A stretch of DNA of 21,111 bases from Scalindua sp964437425 (GCA_964437425.1 CAYTGO010000055.1:1-21111), one strand, 5' to 3'; numbered from the stretch's first letter, positions 8,008-15,780 are shown. The notes: generated from the letters alone by a model not told the origin. A program made the numbers and translations.

Positions 8008-9130
8008 ATTTTAGACGTAATTTAAGGTCTTCTCGTACCTCTTTCAATACGGCTTCATACAGATGCTTGCGCGGCATATGGTCCCACAACAGCATCCGGT
8101 TGAAGTAATCCGGTTCATCCAGATGCAATGCTTTGATCTCTTCCGGTGTGAGCAAAGACAATGTCTCGATATTGGACGGAGCCAATCCGGTTATGCGCAC
8201 CATCTGTTTCTGGACTGCCGGGCTGATCTGGTGATTGATGAACTGATGCGCAAGTACCTTCTTGTGGGTATCCTTGCTGATCAGATAGCTGTCGAACATA
8301 CCCACGGCACCTTCTTTGGGGATCACCATCTTGAAATTACGTCCCTGTTTATTACTCAGACGAGAGGAGGGATCAAACCAGCTGTTTAAAGCGACTACAT
8401 TGCCTTTTATTATAAAGTCCATCTCTTGCAATTCACCTTCGTAGTAACCATGCACAAGGCCATTGAGTTCATACAGCTTTTCCTTCACTCTCCCGAGCTG
8501 TTCGCGAGTAAGGCTGTAGACATTCTGGTAACCAAGCACCAGCGCTGTAGTCCATATCATCGATACATCATCCCACAAGGATATACGACCGCGGTATTTT
8601 GGATCCCAAAGAACATTCCAGCTGTCAGGGACAACAGTTATAACGTCTGTGTCGTACAACAACCCGGTCGGCCCCCATGCCCAGGGAACGGCATAGTTCC
8701 TGCTATCAAACAGGGCCCATTCCGTATAACGCAGATTGGGATGCAGACTAAGGTAATTGGGCAACTGCCTCAAATCCATTGGCATGACAATACCCATATC
8801 ATGAAGCAGGCGTATACCCTCGTTTGAAATAATGAATATATCATATCCGCTGTGCGACTCAGCGGTATTCACGATCTCATCCAGATTTTTCAACGGCTTA
8901 AACTCAATCTGTACTCCATATTTATCTTCAAAGCTCTTGTAACCAATGGTCTTGTGATTATTCTCGGGATCCGAGTACACATCCCACCCCGCCACACGCA
9001 GAATATCTTGTTCGTCAGCAGTCACGCTTTGTGTAAAAGGCATCAGAGTAATAACACCGCTAAAAAGGATAGTTACCAACGTAATCAGTATCGACAGCAT
9101 TACCCTGATGCGAAACTTTGATTTTAACAT
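8006..9130 (-). CDS. PotD/PotF-like extracellular solute-binding protein
   Basis: A 374-residue exported protein. A basic N-terminus, a hydrophobic core (about 9-30) and VTA-DE near residue 38 form a signal peptide or uncleaved anchor. The mature part resembles the polyamine-type binding proteins: ILRVAGWDVYSD (43-54), YDIFIISNEG (96-105), AVPWAWGPTGLLYDTD (147-162) and SWNVLWDPKYRGRISLWDD (170-188). AGGAG lies 6 nt before the ATG. No permease or ATPase gene of an ABC importer is nearby; instead its stop overlaps the ribosome site of a membrane histidine kinase. This suggests a sensory role, presenting a bound polyamine or similar amine to the kinase, as with other binding protein-kinase pairs. 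The ligand is not established: spermidine/putrescine specificity is known for the family but ligand residues were not checked against a structure. Confidence 0.85.
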   Translation of the reverse strand: MLKSKFRIRVMLSILITLVTILFSGVITLMPFTQSVTADEQDILRVAGWDVYSDPENNHKTIGYKSFEDKYGVQIEFKPLKNLDEIVNTAESHSGYDIFIISNEGIRLLHDMGIVMPMDLRQLPNYLSLHPNLRYTEWALFDSRNYAVPWAWGPTGLLYDTDVITVVPDSWNVLWDPKYRGRISLWDDVSMIWTTALVLGYQNVYSLTREQLGRVKEKLYELNGLVHGYYEGELQEMDFIIKGNVVALNSWFDPSSRLSNKQGRNFKMVIPKEGAVGMFDSYLISKDTHKKVLAHQFINHQISPAVQKQMVRITGLAPSNIETLSLLTPEEIKALHLDEPDYFNRMLLWDHMPRKHLYEAVLKEVREDLKLRLK

Positions 9131-9687
9131 TTGGATCTCCTAACCATTTTTGAAGAAATGTAAGATAGTAAATTGTTTATTTAAATAAAAACCTTAATAT
9201 TTTTATGAACATCAGGTTTTTGATATAAGTATTAGACGCTTTCCCGAATGTATATAGTAACTGGTGTGATTGTTGAATGATGCTGGAAAGCATTTATTGG
9301 CTTATCCAATTACAGATTAATAATTTATAGCCTAAAAAAACCGAAATATTACAGTTACAATATAACGTTAATAAATACTGTATTATTGCAATATTAATGC
9401 CAAAATATTATAATAAACAACTTTCTGCCTCAATGCACAAACCATATAAATAACAAGTACTTATAATCTAAAGAGAATAAATAAGAATGTCTTATACATG
9501 TAACTCTAAAATTTGGCGCAATATTTTCGCAGCCTGAATCTAGTTCTTCGTAACTACAACGCAATTCATTCGCTAATTGGGCTCTTCCCCACAATCACAC
9601 CCTTTAATCAAATACGTACTGGGATTTCACATTTCAAGAGTAACCAGGTGGAAAATCTGAAATCAAAAACTGTGATTTTGTAGTTGA
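9131..9687. other. Divergent AT-rich spacer between binding protein and hemerythrin genes
   Basis: No coding sequence is supported in this 557-nt spacer. It must hold the promoter of the leftward four-gene set and that of the rightward hemerythrin gene, but neither has a near-consensus match. The stretch around 9330-9430 is very AT-rich with recurring AATATT words. Near its right end lie a 7-bp inverted repeat (GATTTCA at 9623, TGAAATC at 9658) and a 6-bp hairpin (AAATCA at 9660, TGATTT at 9673) just before the hemerythrin start. The former overlaps the 23-nt repeat at 9627. Confidence 0.5.
9627..9649. repeat. 23-nt direct repeat, upstream copy
   Basis: TCACATTTCAAG followed by AGTAACCAGGT. 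It matches 10136-10158 at 20 of 23 positions, so the two copies flank the hemerythrin gene. The last 14 nt also match 14762-14775 upstream of rpsP. Confidence 0.6.
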
Positions 9688-9720
9688 TTGCCAATGTCTT
9701 TGGTACTAGTATTTACCTCT

Positions 9721-10122
9721 ATGATCAAATGGGACGACAAATATAGTGTGGGTATATCAATAATTGATAAACAACACAAGAGGCTCGTTAGCATAATCAA
9801 TGATGCAACTGTTGCGAGGCAACATAGTAATGATCCCAAAATGGTGTTATCAATATTGGAAGAAATGAGTAAATATGCTCAAGAGCATTTTAAAACAGAA
9901 GAGTCTTACATGGAAGAATTCCATTATCCGGAGTATCAATTACACAAGGAGGAGCATATCAATTTCTCCTATAAGACCATTGCCTATCGAAATAAAGTGA
10001 TTAGTGGTGACATTCAAATTGCAAATGAAATACTTGAATATTTGATAAAATGGCTAGTTAATCATATTCAGGTTACAGATAAAAAGTTTGTTGCCTGTTT
10101 TAAAAAAAATGGTCTTAAATAA
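9721..10122 (+). CDS. Bacteriohemerythrin
   Basis: A single-domain non-heme di-iron O2-binding protein of 133 residues from the ATG at 9721. All seven family ligands are visible: H19 (DKQHKRL), H56 and E60 (HFKTE), H75 and H79 (HKEEH), H115 and D120 (HIQVTD). The opening MIKWDDKYSVGISIID is the usual start of the family. Open-frame TTG (9688) and ATG (9694) codons lie upstream, but none of the three has a good ribosome site, so the start is chosen by family length. The protein could carry or sense oxygen, which would suit an anaerobe or microaerophile. It is divergent from the kinase set and may work with it, although no fused signalling domain is present. Direct repeats flank the gene. Confidence 0.9.
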   Translation: MIKWDDKYSVGISIIDKQHKRLVSIINDATVARQHSNDPKMVLSILEEMSKYAQEHFKTEESYMEEFHYPEYQLHKEEHINFSYKTIAYRNKVISGDIQIANEILEYLIKWLVNHIQVTDKKFVACFKKNGLK

Positions 10123-10135
10123 ATTATAATAAGTC

Positions 10136-10158
10136 TCACATTTCAAGCGTGATCAGGT
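10136..10158. repeat. 23-nt direct repeat, downstream copy
   Basis: TCACATTTCAAG followed by CGTGATCAGGT, starting 13 nt after the hemerythrin stop codon. Three mismatches separate it from 9627-9649. Confidence 0.6.
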
Positions 10159-10294
10159 AATAAATCGGTTTTGATCTATTTTGTTTATTTACTTCACACC
10201 CTGTCTTGTTCCAGTCCATATTCTACTGAACAAAACACAACTACTCATTAGCGGGCGTTTGAAGTAGCTATCTCAAGAGAGGGGTGAGTCGGCC

Positions 10295-10338
10295 AGGTGT
10301 TCTTAAAAGATCAGCTTTAAAGAACACCTGTATTTTTT
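10295..10338 (+). terminator. Intrinsic terminator-like hairpin
   Basis: A perfect 10-bp stem (AGGTGTTCTT with AAGAACACCT) is followed by GTA and six T residues. The 15-nt loop can pair further with a one-base bulge (AAA with TTT). It lies 172 nt after the hemerythrin stop and reads correctly for rightward transcripts, so it probably ends that transcript and insulates the tRNA gene. Confidence 0.75.
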
Positions 10339-10408
10339 AAAGACTTAATATGGTGAGCCAGGCAATTACGGAGTATGTAAGAGGTGAAACTTTGTGATAG
10401 ATATCTAT

Positions 10409-10645
10409 TTACCAAATGATTGCAAATCTGCATTTTATCTGCGTCCCATTATCTTCTCTCGCAACTCGTAACTCGTTACCCGCAACTCGCAAGTTTCCCC
10501 TTGTATTTACTATTTAACGTCACTATTATAATAAGTTATTATGATCAATTATGCTGAAGCTGTTTTCTTGCCATAAGTCATAACTGATATAAGCTATTAA
10601 GCTTAGGCCCGCGTGGCTCAATGGTAGAGCACGTCACTCGTAATG
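10409..10645 (+). repeat. Right copy of the tRNA-Thr leader / 5'-half direct repeat
   Basis: The counterpart of 288-511, here leading into an intact tRNA. The match runs to the same tRNA base (10645 against 511) and the next base differs. The conserved GCCATAAGTCATAACTGAT block about 20-40 nt before the tRNA may include its promoter (TTGCCA at 10569 as a possible -35), but no clear -10 was fixed. Confidence 0.75.
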
Positions 10646-10678
10646 ATGAGATTGTGGGTTCGATTCCCACCGCGGGCT
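10607..10678 (+). tRNA. tRNA-Thr, anticodon CGU
   Basis: A full cloverleaf can be folded: acceptor GCCCGCG/CGCGGGC, D stem GCTC/GAGC, anticodon stem CGTCA/TGATG with one G-U pair, loop CTCGTAA with anticodon CGT, a 5-nt variable loop, and T stem GTGGG/CCCAC around TTCGATT. The discriminator base is T and no CCA is encoded. It reads the threonine codon ACG. Confidence 0.95.
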
Positions 10679-10694
10679 TTTAAAAATAGAAAAG

Positions 10695-10790
10695 TTTGGA
10701 CACAGATTTACACAGATAAAAGACAGATAAATACTGAGATAAAAAGATAGAAGCAAGAGGCAAGAATAACGATTGAGAAATGATGAATGA
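10695..10790. repeat. Degenerate word repeats before fabD
   Basis: Successive CACAGAT-like units (from 10701: CACAGATTTA, CACAGATAAA, then GACAGATAAA) are followed by AGAAGCAAGAGGCAAGA (10750-10766) and AAATGATGAATGACGAAT. Related word types recur at 18420-18510 and 20970-21035. No coding or terminator function is evident. Confidence 0.55.
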
Positions 10791-10827
10791 CGAATAGCTA
10801 ATTATAAACAATATTATGGAGTGAGGA

Positions 10828-11667
10828 ATGACTAAAATATATGTATTTCCGGGCCAGGGATCACAATCTCCCGGAATGGGTGGGGAGTTGTTTGATCAAT
10901 TTCCTGAATTGGTGAAGCAGGCTGACGAGGTGTTGGGGTGTTCAATCAAAGAGCTCTGTCTGAACGATCCGGATGAAAAACTTGGGCAGACAGATTATAC
11001 ACAACCGGCGCTGTATATTGTGAATGCGCTTACTTATTTGAGTAAGACAGAGGGCGCAGATCTTCGTCCTGATTTTGTTGCCGGGCATAGTCTCGGTGAG
11101 TATAATGCACTCTTTGCTGCCGGTGTATTCGACTTTATAACAGGTCTGAAGTTAGTACAAAAAAGAGGGCAGATTATGGTCAAGGTGACCGGGGGAGGCA
11201 TGGCGGCTGTTATCGGTATGCAGCCTGATAAGATCAAACAGGTTTTAGAGGATGCCTCTTTTGAGTCAATCGATATCGCAAATCTTAACTCTCCGAAACA
11301 GACGGTAATCTCCGGACGAAAAGAGGACATTGATGCTGTTAAGACCGCTTTTGAAGATGCAGGTGTCAGGTTGTTCATCCCGTTAAAGGTAAGTGGTGCA
11401 TTCCATTCCCGCTATATGCAGGATGCTCAAAATGAGTTTGCCGGTTTCCTGAAGAACTTTGAATTTCAACCAGTACAGATCCCGGTGATTGCCAACTATA
11501 CGGCAGCACCTTATCAAAACGATGAAACCATGAATAATATGGTTCAACAGATCAGCAGTCCGGTACGTTGGGTAGAGTCTATTCAATATCTCAAACAGCA
11601 GCCTGAACCGGAATTTGAAGAGGTTGGTCCGGGTAATGTATTAACCAAATTAATCAAACAAATTTAG
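10828..11667 (+). CDS. fabD: Malonyl-CoA:ACP transacylase (FabD / PksC-like)
   Basis: Moves malonyl from CoA to acyl carrier protein for fatty acid or polyketide synthesis in the cytoplasm. The 279 residues have the oxyanion region FPGQGSQ (7-13), the nucleophile S88 in GHSLGEY (86-92), R113 in QKRGQIM, and catalytic H193 in SGAFHS (189-194), the full acyltransferase set. The wording around these sites (YTQPALYIVNAL, GGGMAAVIG, VSGAFHSRYM) recalls the PksC/BaeC-type discrete acyltransferases of trans-AT polyketide systems more than E. coli FabD. That comparison is from memory, not alignment. No ketosynthase or ACP gene follows; murA is 44 nt downstream, so a housekeeping role remains possible. 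GGAG and GAGG lie just before the ATG. Confidence 0.92.
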   Translation: MTKIYVFPGQGSQSPGMGGELFDQFPELVKQADEVLGCSIKELCLNDPDEKLGQTDYTQPALYIVNALTYLSKTEGADLRPDFVAGHSLGEYNALFAAGVFDFITGLKLVQKRGQIMVKVTGGGMAAVIGMQPDKIKQVLEDASFESIDIANLNSPKQTVISGRKEDIDAVKTAFEDAGVRLFIPLKVSGAFHSRYMQDAQNEFAGFLKNFEFQPVQIPVIANYTAAPYQNDETMNNMVQQISSPVRWVESIQYLKQQPEPEFEEVGPGNVLTKLIKQI

Positions 11668-11711
11668 AATTGAAGAATTAGGGCATTTAGGAATTAAGGG
11701 ATTGGTTTAGT

Positions 11712-13010
11712 ATGGAAAAAATGGTGATTGAGGGTGGTTATCCCTTGAGTGGAAAGGTGAGGGTTAATGGGGCTAAGAATGCCGCATTGCCTATCATGGC
11801 CGCGTGCCTGTTGTTGAAGGGTACGTCGAAGTTAAAGGGTATACCTGAACTCACAGATGTAACAACCCTTTGCAAAATCCTTAATGAGCTTGGTGTAGAT
11901 ACCGAGAGATGTCCGGACGGCTCACTTGACATTACTGTTAAGGATGAGAAAAATATAATAGCTCCATACGATCTTGTCAGAACGATGAGAGCGTCAATTT
12001 GTGTACTGGGACCTCTGCTCGGAAAACGCAGGATGGCGCAAGTGTCCATCCCGGGCGGATGTTCAATTGGTTCCAGGCCTATAGATATTCATATTAAAGG
12101 TGTTGAAGCGCTTGGTGCCGGTGTTGAGGTGAGGGATGGATATATAATTGCAACAGGGGACAAGATGAAAGGGAGTGAGGTTTATCTTGGAGGGCCGTAC
12201 GGCTCAACAGTCTTGGGTACCTGTAATGTCATAATGGCAGCTGTACTTGCTGAGGGAAGGACCGTAATAGAGAATGCAGCTTGTGAACCTGAAGTGCAGG
12301 ACCTTGCGAATTTTCTGAATAAGGCAGGGGCTAATATAACCGCAATTGGTGAAAATAATCTTGTTGTTGACGGAGTTGATGAACTGAACGGAGTTGAGTA
12401 TGAGATAATACCAGACAGGATTGAAGCCGGAACCATTATGATTGCAGGAGCAATAACCGGTGGGAACATAACATTGGAGAATGATGCATCATGTTATCTG
12501 GTTTCAGTCATAGATAAATTACGTGAAGCCGGTGTTGATATTGATGCGCCTGACTTCGACACGAGTACTTCCGGCCATGCAAATAGTGGTGGATGCACAG
12601 TTAAAAGTGATGGGAATATTAAACCGATAAATATTACTACACTGCCATACCCCGGCATGCCTACTGACATGCAGGCACAATTCACCGCACTGCTGAGTAT
12701 TGCAAATGGGACGAGTATTATTACAGAGAGGGTATTTCCGCATAGATTTATGCATGTTGCGGAACTCAACAGGTTGGGCGCAAACATCAGAAATGACGAT
12801 GCTATTGCAATTATTAAGGGCGTATCGTCGCTTTCCGGGACAACTGTGATGGCGTCTGATTTGAGAGCGAGTGCATCGCTTATAGTTGCGGGTCTGGCAG
12901 CCAAAGGTGTTACAGAGATCAGACGGCTTTATCACATTGATAGAGGATATGAAAGACTGGAAGACCGGCTGACAAGCCTGGGCGCAAAGATCTGGCGGGA
13001 AAAGGAGTAA
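11712..13010 (+). CDS. murA: UDP-N-acetylglucosamine 1-carboxyvinyltransferase (MurA)
   Basis: First committed step of peptidoglycan synthesis: transfer of enolpyruvate from PEP to UDP-GlcNAc. The 432-residue length fits the family. Visible marks are K22-N23 in GAKNAALP, the loop cysteine C117 in PGGCSIGSRPID (the residue alkylated by fosfomycin in sensitive enzymes), TTLPYPGMPTDMQAQF in the middle of the second lobe, and RASASLIVAGLAAKG near the C-terminus. It is 44 nt after fabD and probably cotranscribed; the ribosome site is weak. The presence of murA argues that this organism can make peptidoglycan. Confidence 0.96.
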   Translation: MEKMVIEGGYPLSGKVRVNGAKNAALPIMAACLLLKGTSKLKGIPELTDVTTLCKILNELGVDTERCPDGSLDITVKDEKNIIAPYDLVRTMRASICVLGPLLGKRRMAQVSIPGGCSIGSRPIDIHIKGVEALGAGVEVRDGYIIATGDKMKGSEVYLGGPYGSTVLGTCNVIMAAVLAEGRTVIENAACEPEVQDLANFLNKAGANITAIGENNLVVDGVDELNGVEYEIIPDRIEAGTIMIAGAITGGNITLENDASCYLVSVIDKLREAGVDIDAPDFDTSTSGHANSGGCTVKSDGNIKPINITTLPYPGMPTDMQAQFTALLSIANGTSIITERVFPHRFMHVAELNRLGANIRNDDAIAIIKGVSSLSGTTVMASDLRASASLIVAGLAAKGVTEIRRLYHIDRGYERLEDRLTSLGAKIWREKE

Positions 13011-13367
13011 AAATCACCTCTAAAGGCACATCCCAAAATAATTTACGTTGAATATTTCTTCAATTTATATTAAATTATAGACTTTTCTAGTCAGGGTATT
13101 TCATCTGACAATGTACGTATTGTAAAGTGTAGTTGAACCGCAACCGGATGCGGGCAGCAGGTATGGTTTTATAGACATATCCATTTGCCTGTACTTTGGT
13201 TGTAACTGATTTGATTATAAGTGGTTACGTGGTGTTCTTCTGCAGTAAGGTTTTAACACATTTCCAGTACTGTCAACCTGAATACTGCTTTTAACTGGAA
13301 CATCACATATGATTAGCATATGGGCTTACTGAGACATATGGGTAAGGGATACTGAAAAGGCATAATA
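13011..13367. other. 357-nt leader/spacer before ffh
   Basis: No gene is supported. A possible promoter lies at 13048-13076. There is a hairpin CCGCA/TGCGG at about 13138-13153, a 7-bp inverted repeat with a 25-nt loop (TTCCAGT at 13262, ACTGGAA at 13294), and three CATATG palindromes (13306, 13317, 13335), the last two within a repeated CATATGGG. I looked for SRP RNA here because ffh follows, but the conserved GGAAG/AGCAG domain is absent. Confidence 0.5.
13048..13076 (+). promoter_or_regulatory. Possible sigma-70-type promoter for the ffh-rpsP-trmD-rplS set
   Basis: TTGAAT (13048-13053) and TAAATT (13071-13076) are spaced by 17 nt in an AT-rich stretch after murA. Each matches four of six consensus bases. 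A chance match cannot be excluded. Confidence 0.3.
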
Positions 13368-14756
13368 ATGTTTGAATCAATAACCGGAAATTTCGAGACT
13401 ATATTTAGTAAAATGCGCGGCAGGGGCAAACTGAGCGAGCAGAACATTCAGGATGGTTTGCGTGAAGTAAGGGTTGCGCTCCTGGAAGCTGATACGAACT
13501 ATAAGGTCGTAAAGGATTTTATTAAAAAGGTTACAGAAAAGGCAGTCGGAGAGGAAGTCCTTAAAAGCGTTACACCGGGTCAGCAGATAATAAAGATAGT
13601 GGAGACCGAGATGGCAAATCTTATGGGTCCCGGTGATTCCACTATAAAGTATAATGACGGAGACATTACTGTCATCATGCTTGCAGGGTTGCAGGGAAGC
13701 GGAAAAACTACAACTGCGGGTAAGCTGGCAAGTATGATCATGTCAAAAGGTAAAAGCCCATTACTCGTGGCCGCTGATGTTCAGAGGCCGGCTGCCATTG
13801 AGCAGTTGCAGGTAATCGGGAAGCAGCTCAATATTCCGGTATATACTGAAAAAGGTTCTAGTCCCCTTAAGATATGTAAATGGGCGCTAAAGCGCGCATT
13901 TCTTGATAAACACAATGTCGTCATTCTGGATACTGCAGGCAGGTTGCATGTTGATGATGAGTTGATGTTGGAGTTGAATCAGATAAAGTCACAGGTAAAA
14001 CCAACACAGATTTACTTTGTGTGCGATTCCATGACCGGTCAGGATGCTGTAAACAGCGCAAAAGAGTTCCACTCGCAGTTGAACTTTGACGGTGTAATTT
14101 TAACAAAACTGGATGGTGATACAAGGGGAGGTGCTGCATTATCAATTAAGGCGGTTACCGGCAAGCCTATAAAATTTGTTGGAGTAGGTGAAAAGCTTGA
14201 CAAACTGGAAGAGTTCCACCCTGACAGGATGGCTTCCAGGATTCTGGGAATGGGTGATGTTGTATCTCTGGTTGAAAAAGCTCAGATGGCTATTGATGAG
14301 AAAGATGCCGAGCAATTAGAGAAAAAGATTAAAGATAATACACTCACCCTTGACGACTTCCTCACCCAGTTACACCAGGTAAAGAAGATGGGTTCAATGA
14401 AGGATATTCTCGGTATGATTCCCGGAGTAGGCAAAAAGATGAAGGGGATGGACGTTGATGAGAATCAACTGAAAAGAGTTGAGGCTATTATTCGTTCAAT
14501 GACGCTTGAGGAGCGAATGAATCCGGACAGAATTGAAGGCAGCAGGAGGCACAGAATATGTCGTGGAAGCGGAACAAGCTCACAGGATGTAAGCCAGTTA
14601 CTGAAACAGTTTAAACAGATGAAGAAGATGTTCAGGTCTCTGGGAGACATTGATCCCAAAAGCTTTCAAGGGGAAGGTGGAATGCCGACTGAGGCCCTGA
14701 AGCTGCCCCGTAAGATCAGGAGTAAACGAAAGAAGGTAAAAAGAAAAAAGAAGTGA
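13368..14756 (+). CDS. ffh: Signal recognition particle protein Ffh (SRP54)
   Basis: The GTPase that, with SRP RNA, delivers nascent membrane proteins to the FtsY receptor. The 462 residues comprise the N domain (1-90), the G domain with GLQGSGKT (107-114), DVQRPAA (137-143), DTAGR (188-192) and TKLDG (246-250), and a methionine-rich M domain with the RNA-binding helix EGSRRHRICRGSG (390-402). The C-terminus ends in a run of Lys and Arg (447-462), more basic than usual. AAAGG lies 7 nt before the ATG. It is the first gene of a ribosome/translocation set, with rpsP 58 nt downstream. The SRP RNA gene is not in this window. Confidence 0.97.
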   Translation: MFESITGNFETIFSKMRGRGKLSEQNIQDGLREVRVALLEADTNYKVVKDFIKKVTEKAVGEEVLKSVTPGQQIIKIVETEMANLMGPGDSTIKYNDGDITVIMLAGLQGSGKTTTAGKLASMIMSKGKSPLLVAADVQRPAAIEQLQVIGKQLNIPVYTEKGSSPLKICKWALKRAFLDKHNVVILDTAGRLHVDDELMLELNQIKSQVKPTQIYFVCDSMTGQDAVNSAKEFHSQLNFDGVILTKLDGDTRGGAALSIKAVTGKPIKFVGVGEKLDKLEEFHPDRMASRILGMGDVVSLVEKAQMAIDEKDAEQLEKKIKDNTLTLDDFLTQLHQVKKMGSMKDILGMIPGVGKKMKGMDVDENQLKRVEAIIRSMTLEERMNPDRIEGSRRHRICRGSGTSSQDVSQLLKQFKQMKKMFRSLGDIDPKSFQGEGGMPTEALKLPRKIRSKRKKVKRKKK

Positions 14757-14761
14757 TCAAT

Positions 14762-14775
14762 AAGTGTGATCAGGT
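14762..14775. repeat. Third copy of an AAGNGTRAYCAGGT word
   Basis: AAGTGTGATCAGGT lies between ffh and rpsP and differs by one base from 10145-10158 after the hemerythrin gene and by three from 9636-9649. Confidence 0.45.
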
Positions 14776-14814
14776 TAGATTTATTTATATTGGTAAGATA
14801 AGGAGAGTTGTTAT

Positions 14815-15069
14815 ATGGTAAAACTAAGGTTAAAGAGAATGGGACGAAGAAACAGGGCCTTCTTCAGGCTTTGTGCTTTTGATGCAAGAGAAGAGCGGGA
14901 CGGAAGAAGTATTGAGCAGTTAGGGACTTATGATCCTATGGAAAAAGACGAAGAGAAGAAGTGTGTTTTGAAAAGAGAAAGGATTGAATACTGGCTTAGT
15001 GTTGGTGCTCAACCAACTGAGACGGTAGCCAGTATCCTCAAAAAGAACAAAATAGGAATTAAATCATAA
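14815..15069 (+). CDS. rpsP: 30S ribosomal protein S16 (bS16)
   Basis: Small-subunit assembly protein, 84 residues, the normal length. The family opening MVKLRLKRMGRRNRAFFR and the stretch IEQLGTYDPM are present, with the late YWLSVGAQPTETV segment. AAGGAG lies 9 nt before the ATG. trmD begins 21 nt downstream; rimM, often found between these genes, is absent here. Confidence 0.97.
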   Translation: MVKLRLKRMGRRNRAFFRLCAFDAREERDGRSIEQLGTYDPMEKDEEKKCVLKRERIEYWLSVGAQPTETVASILKKNKIGIKS

Positions 15070-15090
15070 AGAATATTAAGCAGGTTACTT

Positions 15091-15780
15091 ATGCGAATAG
15101 ATATCTTGACCCTGTTTCCTGAAATGTTTCAAAATGTGCTGGGAGAGAGTATGTTGAAAATTGCTCGCGAGAAGGAGCTTGTGAGTTTCCATCTGCACAA
15201 TATCAGAGATTTTTCCAATGATAAACACAGGTGTGTTGATGATAAACCATACGGAGGAGGTGCCGGTATGGTTATGAAACCTGAACCGGTATTCAATGCG
15301 GTTGAGGCGGTGGAGCTTCTTGATGATACCGCGTCAACAAAGATATTGCTAACCCCGCAGGGAGAGACGTTTAATCAGGGAATTGCTGATAATTTATCGA
15401 AAAAGACACGTTTAATGATAATTTGTGGACACTATGAAGGATTTGATGAAAGAATAAGATCAGGAATAGATGCTCTCGAAATTTCTATAGGCGATTATGT
15501 TCTTACGGGTGGAGAAATACCGGCAATGGTTGTAATAGATTCGGTTAGTAGATTGATTCCCGGAGTTTTGGGTGGAGATGATTCACTGCAGGATGAATCA
15601 TTTGTGAATAGAATGCTGGAATATCCACAGTATACAAGACCTGCAGAGTTCAGGGGGATGAAGGTCCCTGAGGTACTGAAGTCCGGTCATCATTCAAAGA
15701 TTGAAGAGTGGAGAACGGAAAATGCCATTTTGAGAACACAGGAGAGAAGGCCTGATCTGTTGAAAGAGAAAACGAAATAA
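15091..15780 (+). CDS. trmD: tRNA (guanine-37-N1)-methyltransferase
   Basis: Methylates G37 beside the anticodon of tRNAs reading CNN and some other codons, using S-adenosylmethionine and preventing frameshifts. The 229 residues show DKPYGGGAGMVM (51-62), the knot motif GHYEGFDERI (113-122), LTGGEIPAMVVIDSVSRLIPG (138-158, including R154), catalytic D168 in LQDESF, and SGHHSKIEEWR (198-208) of the C-terminal domain. It is 21 nt after rpsP with only a weak CAGG ribosome site, which suggests coupled expression. rplS follows after 37 nt. Confidence 0.97.
   Translation: MRIDILTLFPEMFQNVLGESMLKIAREKELVSFHLHNIRDFSNDKHRCVDDKPYGGGAGMVMKPEPVFNAVEAVELLDDTASTKILLTPQGETFNQGIADNLSKKTRLMIICGHYEGFDERIRSGIDALEISIGDYVLTGGEIPAMVVIDSVSRLIPGVLGGDDSLQDESFVNRMLEYPQYTRPAEFRGMKVPEVLKSGHHSKIEEWRTENAILRTQERRPDLLKEKTK

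Larger units (their letters stand above)
10123..10606. other. Spacer between hemerythrin and tRNA-Thr genes
   Basis: No gene was found in these 484 nt. It contains the downstream copy of the hemerythrin-flanking repeat (10136-10158), a strong terminator-like hairpin (10295-10338), and then the tRNA leader that is duplicated at 288-472. Confidence 0.6.

Noticed and set aside
10695..10790. CRISPR array
   Set aside because: Units are 10-12 nt, degenerate and contiguous, with no spacers and no cas genes.
13100..13300. SRP RNA (ffs) upstream of ffh
   Set aside because: The segment with CCGCAACCGGATGCGGGCAG looked suggestive, but the conserved SRP domain with GGAAG opposite AGCAG and the tetraloop is not present.
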